64,000 nucleotides of DNA from Oscillospiraceae bacterium (GTDB lineage: Bacteria; Bacillota; Clostridia; Oscillospirales; Oscillospiraceae), in assembly GCA_021771635.1 (NCBI GenBank), contig JAETOQ010000004.1, positions 48,068 to 112,067 of the forward strand, read 5' to 3'. Position numbers and translations under genes: made by a program. Shown here in pieces: positions 7,874-14,563 of the stretch. Within the stretch, counting starts at the first letter, position 1; every line of letters starts with the position of its first letter. Under the pieces are notes generated by a model. The model was not told the DNA's origin and did no database searches. It saw only the letters and a list, made by a program, of their open reading frames with translations.

Positions 7874-8725
7874 ATGAACAGGTCCTTTGGCGTCATCGGA
7901 GGAGACCGGCGGCAGGCGGAATTGGCCCGGCTGCTGGCGGCGGATGGCAATACGGTTTGTACTTACGGTCTGGACCGCTGGAAGCCCGGCGGCGAGGGCT
8001 CGCTGGATCACGCGGCTCTGGCGGACACGGTGATCCTGCCGCTGCCGCTGTGCAAGGGAGACGGTGTGCTGAACTGCGAGGAGGGGCCGGTGCCCACCAC
8101 CGATCTGTTCCGCCGCCTGCACCCGGGCCAAATGATCCTGGCCGGACAGGTGAAGCCCCAGCAGCGCCAGGAGGCGGCGGCCTGCGGCCTGACATTGGAG
8201 GACTACTTCCTGCGGGAGGAACTGACGGTAGCCAATGCCGCGGCCACAGCAGAAGCGGCCATCCAGGTGGCCATGGAACAGCTGGACCGGACGCTGCTGG
8301 GAATGCCCTGCCTGGTCCTGGGCTTTGGCAGGATCGGAAAGCTGCTGAGCCACCGGCTCCACGGCCTGGGTGCCCAGGTGACGGCCACTGCCCGGAAGCC
8401 GGAGGACCTGGCCTGGATCCGCGCCTTTGGCTGGCGGCCGCTGGAGACAGGCGCGCTGGATGGAAAGCTGGGGGCTTTTGGCGCGGTGTTCAGCACGATC
8501 CCCTCTCCGGTCCTGGGTGCGCCTCTGCTGGCCCAGCTGCCAAAGGACTGCCTGTGTGTGGACCTGGCGTCTGTACAGGGCATCGATCTGGCGGCGGCGG
8601 AAAGGCTGGGCCTGCCCCATGTGTGGGCAAGGTCCCTGCCGGGGCGGATGGTGCCCCGCACCGCAGCGGTGGTCATCCGGGACGCGGTCTATTACATCTT
8701 GGAAGAACGGGGTGGCCCTGTATGA
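7874..8725 (+). CDS. dpaA: Dipicolinate synthase subunit A
   Basis: DpaA (SpoVFA) and DpaB make dipicolinic acid from a lysine-pathway precursor in the mother cell; the product fills the spore core with calcium. The 283-residue protein has the N-terminal GVIGGDRRQ motif characteristic of SpoVFA and a second Rossmann loop, LGFGRIGKLL, near the middle. GAGGGGGG precedes the ATG. The stop overlaps the dpaB start by four bases. Its presence shows that this organism makes endospores. Confidence 0.96.
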   Translation: MNRSFGVIGGDRRQAELARLLAADGNTVCTYGLDRWKPGGEGSLDHAALADTVILPLPLCKGDGVLNCEEGPVPTTDLFRRLHPGQMILAGQVKPQQRQEAAACGLTLEDYFLREELTVANAAATAEAAIQVAMEQLDRTLLGMPCLVLGFGRIGKLLSHRLHGLGAQVTATARKPEDLAWIRAFGWRPLETGALDGKLGAFGAVFSTIPSPVLGAPLLAQLPKDCLCVDLASVQGIDLAAAERLGLPHVWARSLPGRMVPRTAAVVIRDAVYYILEERGGPV

Positions 8726-9300
8726 GAAAAGAACGGGTCGGATTCGCGGTATGCGGGTCCTTCTGCACACATGAGCAGGTCATGAAGGCGCTGAAGCGGC
8801 TGACGGAGCTGTATGAAACGGTGATCCCCATCGCATCGGAGAATACGGCCTTTACAGACACGCGCTTCGGCACATCGGATGACCTGCTGGAAAAGATGGA
8901 AGAGCTGACGGGACACGAGGTCCTGTGCGATATCCCATCGGTGGAGCCCATTGGGCCGAAGGGACTGCTGGATGTGCTGGTGATCGCGCCCGCCACCGGC
9001 AACACCATTGCCAAATTGGCGTCGGGCATCACGGATACGGCGGTCACGATGGCGGCGAAGGCCCACCTGCGGAACGGAAGGCCGGTGGTCATCGCCATGG
9101 CCAGCAACGACGGCCTGGCCGCGGGGGCAAGGAATATCGGAGAACTGCTGGTGCGGAAACAGTACTATTTTGTCCCCTTCGGACAGGACAACGCTGTTTC
9201 AAAGCCCTGTTCCCTGATCGCGGATTTTGAAAAGCTGCCGGAGACGGTGGACGCCGCACTGAGGGGAGAGCAGATCCAGCCGATTTTGCTGCGGGAATAG
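8722..9300 (+). CDS. dpaB: Dipicolinate synthase subunit B
   Basis: This is the flavoprotein-like partner of DpaA. The 192-residue protein begins RVGFAVCGSFCTH, the typical SpoVFB start, and contains the APATGNTIAKLA segment of the flavoprotein decarboxylase-like fold. A much longer open frame runs through it from 7804, but the ATG at 8722 overlaps the dpaA stop (ATGA) and gives the normal length. A hairpin follows directly. Confidence 0.96.
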   Translation: MRKERVGFAVCGSFCTHEQVMKALKRLTELYETVIPIASENTAFTDTRFGTSDDLLEKMEELTGHEVLCDIPSVEPIGPKGLLDVLVIAPATGNTIAKLASGITDTAVTMAAKAHLRNGRPVVIAMASNDGLAAGARNIGELLVRKQYYFVPFGQDNAVSKPCSLIADFEKLPETVDAALRGEQIQPILLRE

Positions 9301-9304
9301 GGAG

Positions 9305-9331
9305 AAGAGCCAGGCCGCCGGCCTGGCTCTT
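9305..9331 (+). terminator. Hairpin after dpaAB, its tail replaced by an element
   Basis: A perfect 12-bp stem (AAGAGCCAGGCC and its complement) with a 3-base loop lies five bases after the dpaB stop. No T-run follows, because a palindromic element starts at the next base. Confidence 0.6.
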
Positions 9332-9494
9332 AGAACCTGTATTCATAACCGTTGAACGCCGTCTGGGAGGCCTTTTTCCCGCCATACTGCGTCGCTTTCC
9401 CTTGCCATACGTCAGTATGGCTGTGAAAAATCTCCTTGTCTGTCGGGAAAAATCCTCGCCCATCCAGCATTCCCCGGTTATGAATACAGGTTCT
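9332..9494. mobile_element. 163-bp MITE-like element, copy 1
   Basis: The element is bounded by perfect 20-bp terminal inverted repeats (AGAACCTGTATTCATAACCG at 9332-9351 and its complement at 9475-9494) and flanked by TT or TTA on each side. An inner palindrome CCATAC/GTATGG occurs near the middle. It encodes no transposase. A second, truncated copy in the same orientation begins at 63864. By eye they differ at about 11 of 137 positions with no gaps. It is probably moved by a transposase encoded elsewhere. Confidence 0.75.
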
Positions 9495-9495
9495 T

Positions 9496-9549
9496 AGACT
9501 GTCGATAAACCCGGAAGAGCAGGAAAACGAGAAGGAGGGGTGTGCGCGG
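9496..9549. repeat. 54-bp dispersed repeat, copy 1
   Basis: The 54 bases beginning AGACTGTCGATAAACCCGG recur at 21140-21193 with two mismatches by eye. Both copies stand near a terminator hairpin. The repeat has no clear coding role. Confidence 0.65.
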
Positions 9550-9840
9550 CTGGCCCGCAGGCCGTTTCGGAGCGCAACCGCGCGATCTCTCGATAACTCA
9601 GCCCATCCACATAATATTTCCGTATACAACTCCGCGCATAGTTCATACAATTGGTATGAGCGGTGCATTAAGGAAGCCCATTCCGCAGACGTTGCGCCGG
9701 TGCGGCATGGGCGGTGGGAAGAAATTCGCAACGCTTATGGTGATCTGGAAGGCTGGTTGCACACCAACTGTGGGAGAGAAGTGAAATGCAAGGAAAAATA
9801 CTGCCCCAACTGCGGCGCAAAGATGGATTTGGATGGATGA
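9550..9840 (+). pseudogene. Remnant of a phage-type zinc-ribbon protein
   Basis: The frame ending at the TGA at 9838-9840 reads, near its end, ADVAPVRHGRW, then two cysteine pairs ending KYCPNCGAKMD. This is the usual C-terminal half of small zinc-ribbon proteins common in clostridial prophages. No start codon was found in frame, so it appears truncated at its 5' end, where the 54-bp repeat lies. The adjacent small genes and the tRNA attachment site support a decayed prophage. Confidence 0.5.
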
Positions 9841-9884
9841 GGTGAAGTTACATCTACGGCGATTTAGAAACGGCACAGCGGCTT

Positions 9885-10094
9885 GTGGATAGATACCACG
9901 GAACAGGCGAAGTAATCATTAATCGGAAAGGTGCTTGGTCCAGCAAAGAGGTCATATTCCAGGCAGAAGTGATAGGCGTAGAAGTAGATCCTAAAAGCGG
10001 ATTGGAAAGGGAAACCAGGCGCTTTACGATTCATTACGGAAAAAATGGCACGCATGTTGTTCCCACAAAGGAGAATGAGAATGGATTACAGTGA
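9885..10094 (+). CDS. Small hypothetical protein, phage-like neighbourhood
   Basis: The frame contains VDRYHGTGEVIINRKG followed by alternating charged and hydrophobic residues, 69 residues from the GTG at 9885. The same frame is open upstream to 9846, but the codon at the position expected from the ribosome site (GAGGTGAAG, about 9840-9847) is ATC, not a start. The natural start may therefore have been lost. It overlaps the next gene by 14 bases. Not recognised; possibly a prophage remnant. Confidence 0.4.
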   Translation: MDRYHGTGEVIINRKGAWSSKEVIFQAEVIGVEVDPKSGLERETRRFTIHYGKNGTHVVPTKENENGLQ

Positions 10095-10290
10095 GTTCTA
10101 TAATGAAAATTCCGGGAAGAATGTCCGTGCTGAAATGACCGACGGCGAGGTCATTAGCGGGAAGTTGTACGGATATATCTCAGAGAAAGACAATGAACCA
10201 GATCCTGAAAGCATCATTGTGAAAAACTCAGATGGAATGCTTACCGAGCTTTTCACCGATGAGATTGCGGGAATCGCTCTTGGTAACTAA
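10081..10290 (+). CDS. Small acidic protein, possibly Sm-like fold
   Basis: This 69-residue protein follows AAAGGAG at good spacing. Its core, VRAEMTDGEVISGKLYGY, then a loop and SIIVKNSDGML, has the strand-DG-strand pattern of LSm/Sm-like proteins, but similarity by eye is weak. It ends 64 bases before the tRNA-Arg terminator and belongs to the small phage-like group 9550-10290. AT content is higher here than in neighbouring genes, consistent with acquired DNA. Confidence 0.55.
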   Translation: MDYSEFYNENSGKNVRAEMTDGEVISGKLYGYISEKDNEPDPESIIVKNSDGMLTELFTDEIAGIALGN

Positions 10291-10358
10291 CAAGGAAGCT
10301 GTATGACAGACGAAGCTATCAAGTCCATTATACATAAGTGGGTACTGAATAAAATAAA

Positions 10359-10391
10359 AATCCCTAGAGCCGTTGAAGCTCTAGGGGTTCT
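10359..10391 (-). terminator. Terminator of tRNA-Arg(CCG)
   Basis: On the minus strand a CCCTAGAGC/GCTCTAGGG stem followed by ATTTTTATTTT lies a few bases past the tRNA CCA end. Confidence 0.8.
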
Positions 10392-10393
10392 TT

Positions 10394-10470
10394 TGGTACG
10401 CCCGACTGGATTCGAACCAGCGGCCTTCAGAGTCGGAGTCTGACGCGCTATCCAACTGCGCCACGGGCGC
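10394..10470 (-). tRNA. tRNA-Arg (anticodon CCG)
   Basis: A complete 77-base tRNA on the minus strand with encoded CCA. The acceptor stem GCGCCCG pairs with CGGGCGT (one G-U), the D stem is GCGC/GCGC, the anticodon stem TCAGA/TCTGA carries loop CTCCGAC (anticodon CCG), and the T stem GCTGG/CCAGT has loop TTCGAAT. Two extra copies of its 5' half lie between it and its promoter. Confidence 0.95.
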
Positions 10471-10851
10471 GTATCAAAACGGTATGAACTTGTGGGGAAG
10501 TGCTATTTTTCAAAATAGTGGTCAAATAGTAGTCAACGGCAAAGGGAATTTTCCTCTGCATTGGCTGTAAGCCACTGATTGCAAGGGGTTGCGCCGGTTC
10601 GCTGCGGATAGGACCTGAAACGTCGGAGTCTGACGCGCTATCCAACTGCGCCACGGGCGCGTATCAAAACGGTATGAACTTGTAGGGAAGTGCTATTTTT
10701 GAAAATAGTGGTCAAATAGTAGTCAACGGCGAAGGAAAATTTCCTCTGCATTGGCTGGAAGCCACTGATTGCAAGGGGTTGCGCCGGTTCGCTGCGGATA
10801 GGACCTGAAACGTCGGAGTCTGACGCGCTATCCAACTGCGCCACGGGCGCA
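10432..10851 (-). repeat. Tandem 190-bp repeats carrying tRNA-Arg 5' halves
   Basis: The 39-40 bases from the tRNA 5' end to the anticodon loop recur exactly at 190-bp spacing (GTCGGAGTC starts at 10432, 10622 and 10812). Each of the first two is followed by about 150 near-identical bases, with only a handful of differences. The third copy abuts the natural tRNA upstream region. The repeated break point in the anticodon loop is a common phage integrase crossover site, so the units are best read as leftover attachment sites from repeated integration and loss. Confidence 0.85.
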
Positions 10852-10887
10852 TAAACTCAAGATATGCTGTCTCACATATCTTTGCTT

Positions 10888-10916
10888 AGTATAGCAGAGT
10901 TTTGATTTGCTGTAAA
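10888..10916 (-). promoter_or_regulatory. Promoter of the tRNA-Arg(CCG) array
   Basis: On the minus strand TTTACA (10911-10916) and TATACT (10888-10893) have 17-base spacing. It stands upstream of the third, outermost half-tRNA copy, so a transcript must pass two half tRNAs and about 420 bases before completing the real one. Confidence 0.75.
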
Positions 10917-10948
10917 GTGCTTTTCGGGAAAAATTTTTACAAAAAAGA

Positions 10949-10990
10949 TTGTTAAAAAAATTGACAAGTTAATCGATTTGGTCTAAACTA
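10949..10990 (+). promoter_or_regulatory. rex promoter with a probable Rex operator
   Basis: TTGACA at 10961-10966 and TAAACT at 10984-10989 are 17 bases apart. The -35 overlaps TTGTTAA-N5-TTGACAA (10949-10967), one base longer than the clostridial Rex consensus TTGTTAA-N4-TTAACAA. Autoregulation by NADH/NAD+ ratio is plausible. Confidence 0.55.
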
Positions 10991-11031
10991 TATTTGAGAA
11001 TAATTTAACGATTTCAGTTTCTAAGGAGTGA

Positions 11032-11667
11032 ATGGTTTTGAAGAAAGAGAACATCTCTGACGCTGTGATCCGCCGACTGCCCAGATATTATCGTCAATTG
11101 ACAGATCTATGCAGCCGCGGAGTCATTCGGATATCCTCCCATTCGCTGGGCCAGGAAATGAATATCACCGCCTCACAGATCCGGCAGGATTTCAGCTGCT
11201 TTGGCGAATTTGGACAGCAGGGATATGGCTATAATGTGGAAGAGCTGCGCTCTGAGATCGGTCACATTTTAGGCGTGGACAACGATCACCATCTGGTCAT
11301 GATCGGCGTGGGCAATTTAGGCCATGCGCTGCTGCAGGGATTCCTGTTTTCCCAGACCGGCTTTACGGTGGACGCCGCTTTCGATGTGTCTCCGGCAGTC
11401 ATCGGCACCACGGTGAATGGCGTGCCGATCTATTCCCTGAATGATTTGGAGACCTATATTCAGGAGCACAGTGTGGACGTGGTGGTGCTGACGATCCCCC
11501 AGTCTGTGGCGCAGGATACCGCCAACCGCCTGATGAACCTGGGCATCAAGGGCTTCTGGAATTTTACAAATGTGGAATTGAGCAGCAGCGATCCGGATGT
11601 GAAATTTGAGAACATCCACTTTGCGGACAGCCTGCTGACACTCAGCTATCGGATCGCAAACCGCTGA
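11032..11667 (+). CDS. rex: Redox-sensing transcriptional repressor Rex
   Basis: Rex binds DNA when NADH is low and releases it when NADH rises, controlling fermentation and respiration genes. The 211-residue protein has an N-terminal winged helix (RLPRYYRQL, SQIRQDFSCFG) and a Rossmann domain with GVGNLG (92-97), followed by an aspartate-containing AAFDVSP segment. The ATG at 11032 is only four bases from AAGGAG; a TTG two codons later (11038) has better spacing and may be the true start. A Rex-like operator overlaps its promoter. Confidence 0.95.
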   Translation: MVLKKENISDAVIRRLPRYYRQLTDLCSRGVIRISSHSLGQEMNITASQIRQDFSCFGEFGQQGYGYNVEELRSEIGHILGVDNDHHLVMIGVGNLGHALLQGFLFSQTGFTVDAAFDVSPAVIGTTVNGVPIYSLNDLETYIQEHSVDVVVLTIPQSVAQDTANRLMNLGIKGFWNFTNVELSSSDPDVKFENIHFADSLLTLSYRIANR

Positions 11668-11718
11668 CACGCCGCCTCGGCGCTGCCGCCAGGCTGACGA
11701 AAGGATACATACCCGCTT

Positions 11719-12807
11719 ATGATGAAAAAAATTGCCATTCTGCTCCCGGTCTGTGCTCTGCTGGCCGCCGCCGTATGGGGCTTCGCCGCGGGAGACGCCG
11801 GTGATCCGCTGGCATCGCTGTCCTATCTCAACGGCACATTTGCCGAAGCGGTGGAAAAACAGGTCGAAAAACGGCTGGATGCCTCGGATGCTGCCCTCTT
11901 AGAGAGCGGCGGCAGCGGCGAAGGCTCTTCCGTCTCTGCCGCCACATGGATGGAGAAGCGCATGAAGCAGGAGGACAGCCTGACCGGCTATACCGGGACG
12001 AGTGTCATGCTGCTGGCCGGCGGCGTCCAGGTCACATATTCCGGAAGCGCCGTGGTGGATGTCACCACCGGTACAGTCGTGCCCAGCGGCGCCGCCCTGA
12101 CAGCGAAGCACCGCTACATGGTGGCGGAGGACACCTCGGCAGCATTTACTGTCACCACCAAAACGGCGGTGGTGGATTATCAGGGCGATCATGCGTTCAG
12201 TGCTTCCAATACCACGGACTACAACGCCATGGCGGCTGCGCTGAAGACGCTGCACCTGTTCAAGGGCAGCTTTACCGGCTATGGCGAGGGCTTTGACCTG
12301 GAAGCGGCGCCCACACGGCTGCAGGCGCTCATCATGTTTATCCGCGTCCTGGGTGAGGAGGAGCAGGCCCTGGCCTGGACCGGCACCATACCCTTTACGG
12401 ATATCGCCAGGGGCTCTGACGCGGAGAAGTATGTGGGCTACGCGTACAGCATGGGCTATACCAACGGATACAGCGCCACTCAGTTCAAGCCCGCTGGGGC
12501 CGTGAATGCCTACCAGTACACGGAATTTGTCCTGCGGGCCATGGGATACAGCTCCGCTGCCAATACGAATTTGGGGGATACCCTGTTCCGCGCCGAGGAG
12601 GCCGGTGTTCTGACAGCCGGGGAGGCCGCCATGCTCCAGCAGGACAAGTTCCTGCGGGCGGAGTTGGTCTACATCTCCTACTACGCGCTGGAGGCGGAGC
12701 TGCCGGACGGCAGCCAGACGCTGGGAGACCTGCTGTGTGACAAGGGTGTGTTCACCAAGCGGGAATACCGGGACGCGGAGAATATGGTGACCAGCTGGCG
12801 GCTGTAA
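11719..12807 (+). CDS. Exported protein with S-layer homology domain
   Basis: The 362-residue protein starts with a signal peptide (MMKKIAILLPVCALLAAAVWG). Residues from about 190 on resemble S-layer homology repeats: IPFTDIARGSDAEKYVGYAYSMG, then TNGYSATQFKPAGAVNAYQYTEFVLRAMG in two adjoining blocks. SLH domains attach proteins to cell-wall polymers. The middle region (residues 80-170) has no recognised enzyme motif. It lies 51 bases after rex on the same strand and may be read through from it. Confidence 0.8.
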   Translation: MMKKIAILLPVCALLAAAVWGFAAGDAGDPLASLSYLNGTFAEAVEKQVEKRLDASDAALLESGGSGEGSSVSAATWMEKRMKQEDSLTGYTGTSVMLLAGGVQVTYSGSAVVDVTTGTVVPSGAALTAKHRYMVAEDTSAAFTVTTKTAVVDYQGDHAFSASNTTDYNAMAAALKTLHLFKGSFTGYGEGFDLEAAPTRLQALIMFIRVLGEEEQALAWTGTIPFTDIARGSDAEKYVGYAYSMGYTNGYSATQFKPAGAVNAYQYTEFVLRAMGYSSAANTNLGDTLFRAEEAGVLTAGEAAMLQQDKFLRAELVYISYYALEAELPDGSQTLGDLLCDKGVFTKREYRDAENMVTSWRL

Positions 12808-12890
12808 ATCGGGAGGAACCAAGAGCACGGAGGCGCATACTATGGATTGAGACCGCTTCGTTCGGTCTACATCTCATAGGAGGTCCCAAT

Positions 12891-13028
12891 ATGTGCAATA
12901 ACGGTTTTGGCGGCGGCAACTGCTGCTGGATTATCATCCTGCTGATCATCATCTGGTGCTGCTGCGGCAACAACAGCTGGGGCGGCTGCGGCTGCAACAA
13001 CGGCTGCAACAACAATTCCTGCTGCTGA
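12891..13028 (+). CDS. 45-residue Cys-rich membrane peptide
   Basis: Too short for standard ORF lists. The ATG follows AGGAGG at ideal spacing, and a strong hairpin comes 20 bases after the stop. The peptide has a hydrophobic core, WIIILLIIIW, flanked by cysteines, with 11 Cys in 45 residues and many Gly and Asn. It recalls tiny YjcZ-type sporulation membrane peptides, but the cysteine content is far higher. An AGACCG/CGGTCT hairpin lies in the leader. Function unknown; a spore coat or metal-linked role is only a guess. Confidence 0.65.
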   Translation: MCNNGFGGGNCCWIIILLIIIWCCCGNNSWGGCGCNNGCNNNSCC

Positions 13029-13047
13029 TTTCCTAAGATAACAAACA

Positions 13048-13077
13048 GCGCCCCGGGGCCAAAAGGCCCCGGGGCGC
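13048..13077 (+). terminator. Strong hairpin after the Cys-rich peptide gene
   Basis: A perfect 13-bp GC stem (GCGCCCCGGGGCC) with loop AAAA. The downstream T-run is weak (TTGACTCT), so it may act as a terminator or an RNA-stabilising end. Confidence 0.6.
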
Positions 13078-13145
13078 TTGACTCTACCTCCGGTCGATTG
13101 CGCGCAGAACTGCCGGATGGTAGAATGCAGCCAGAGGTGAATGAA

Positions 13146-14054
13146 ATGGAGCAAAAGACCATCGGCACACTGATCCGGCAGGCGCGGCTGGCCCGCGGGC
13201 TGACACAGAAGGAACTGGCGGAGCGCCTCCACGTGACGGACAAGGCCGTGTCGAAATGGGAGCGGGATGTCTGCCGCCCGGATATCGCCCTGCTGGAGCC
13301 GCTGTCCCAGGAGCTGGGGCTGTCGATTTGGGACCTGTTAGGGGTGGAGGAGCCGGAGAGAGGCTTGCGGAATCTGGTGGACTATTCCGTGGCGGAGGTG
13401 CGCAGGAAAAAAGGACAGGTCAACCGAAGATGGGCGGGCCTGCTGGGAGCGCTGCTGCTGCTGGCGTGGGGCTGGCTGCTGATGTCGGGATACCGATTTT
13501 CCCCGGAGGCGGCGGCCAGATACCAACTGATGTTCCGGAACGGGGAGACAGCGGAGGTGGTGCTGCGGGAGACGATTTACGATTATGATGCCTTCTTGTT
13601 CGACGCAGGAGACACGTACCACATGACCTTTGTGCGGAAAGCGGGACCACTGTGGCAGCCCATGGGGGTGGATGCGTATGGCCCCAAGCGGGACGACCGG
13701 ATCGAATATCTGGGCGGCGCCACATTTGAGGGTTCTTTTGGCTTCATGCTTCTCTGCTGCCATGATCCGAACGTGGAGACCGTCACCGTCAACCTGGGCG
13801 GAAAGACAACCATCACCCAGGCGGTGGGGACAGACCAGATCGAGATTTTCCGCTGGCCTACGGAAATGCAGCGGCCCTGGAGCAGCCTTCCCACGGCGGT
13901 GGCCTGTGACGCGGACGGGGAAGTGCTGTACCATCTGGATATGCTCCAAACCAAAGAGAATTATGCTCTGCATGTCTATCCGGGTATCTATCACTGGTGG
14001 GAGGGCCCGGAGGGGACCTACCCCGGATATGAAGAGGATTTGAAAAACCGATAG
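13146..14054 (+). CDS. XRE-family regulator with membrane anchor
   Basis: The 302-residue protein has an N-terminal helix-turn-helix of the XRE type (TQKELAERLHVTDKAVSKWERD, about residues 20-42), a linker, one membrane helix (WAGLLGALLLLAWGWLLM, about 99-116) and a 180-residue extracytoplasmic domain. The C-terminal domain is not recognised. Membrane-anchored XRE proteins of this type are frequent in Firmicutes and probably sense something outside. The start at 13146 follows AGAGGTGA. It is transcribed alone; mrnC has its own promoter. Confidence 0.8.
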   Translation: MEQKTIGTLIRQARLARGLTQKELAERLHVTDKAVSKWERDVCRPDIALLEPLSQELGLSIWDLLGVEEPERGLRNLVDYSVAEVRRKKGQVNRRWAGLLGALLLLAWGWLLMSGYRFSPEAAARYQLMFRNGETAEVVLRETIYDYDAFLFDAGDTYHMTFVRKAGPLWQPMGVDAYGPKRDDRIEYLGGATFEGSFGFMLLCCHDPNVETVTVNLGGKTTITQAVGTDQIEIFRWPTEMQRPWSSLPTAVACDADGEVLYHLDMLQTKENYALHVYPGIYHWWEGPEGTYPGYEEDLKNR

Positions 14055-14095
14055 GAGAGAGGGGCCGCAGGTCCCTTTTCTTTCCGTGTGCTATG

Positions 14096-14124
14096 GTGAC
14101 AAATTCGGAAAGCTGTGGTATAAT
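14096..14124 (+). promoter_or_regulatory. Promoter of mrnC-rqcH
   Basis: GTGACA (14096-14101) and TATAAT (14119-14124) with exactly 17-base spacing lie 35 bases before mrnC. Confidence 0.8.
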
Positions 14125-14158
14125 CCCTCTCAAACTGTGAAAAACACAGGAGGGACCT

Positions 14159-14560
14159 ATGGAGAACTATTTTGAACCCCGCCTGACCGATGACCAGCTC
14201 CGGGCCATCAGCTCCATCGGCCTGGCCCACATGGGGGACGCGGTCTTTGAGGTGTTGGTCCGGGCTTGGCTGTGCGCCCACGGCAAGGCCACCGGAAAGG
14301 GCCTGCACCAGGCCACCATTCGGCTGGTGTGCGCCGAGTCCCAGGCGGAGAAGGCGGAGCGCGTCCTGCCCCTGCTGACGGAGGAGGAACTGGCGGTGTT
14401 CAAACGGGGCCGCAATGCCCAGGTCCACACCGTTCCCGGCCATGCCAGCCGCGCCCAATACGGCGAGGCCACGGCATTGGAGGCCCTGCTGGGCTGGCTG
14501 TACCTGCGGGGAGAGAGGGAGCGCGTCAACGAACTGTTCTGCAAGATGATGGAGGAATGA
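14159..14560 (+). CDS. mrnC: Mini-ribonuclease III
   Basis: MrnC is an RNase III catalytic domain without the double-stranded RNA-binding domain; it trims the ends of 23S rRNA precursors in Firmicutes. The 133-residue protein has the family hallmarks AHMGDAVFEVLVR (residues 23-35), the KRGRNA segment and EATALEALLGWLYL (acidic catalytic residues). AGGAGGG precedes the ATG. It is followed three bases later by rqcH, so both belong to one ribosome-linked operon. Confidence 0.95.
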   Translation: MENYFEPRLTDDQLRAISSIGLAHMGDAVFEVLVRAWLCAHGKATGKGLHQATIRLVCAESQAEKAERVLPLLTEEELAVFKRGRNAQVHTVPGHASRAQYGEATALEALLGWLYLRGERERVNELFCKMMEE

Positions 14561-14563
14561 GCC

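Noticed and set aside
7804..8721. Upstream extension giving a 498-residue frame through dpaB
   Set aside because: The first 306 codons are out of frame with dpaA, which has family motifs; DpaB starts at the ATG overlapping the dpaA stop.
9089..9463. Minus-strand frame through the 163-bp element resembling one at 63615-63995
   Set aside because: Both are translations of the element; changes between copies are mostly non-synonymous.
10448..10844. Two 68-codon open frames on the minus strand with nearly identical products
   Set aside because: They read through tRNA-Arg half genes and the 190-bp repeats; the similarity comes from the DNA repeat, not protein selection.
10432..10851. CRISPR-like array
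   Set aside because: The repeat unit is 190 bp with near-identical spacers and contains tRNA sequence, unlike a CRISPR.
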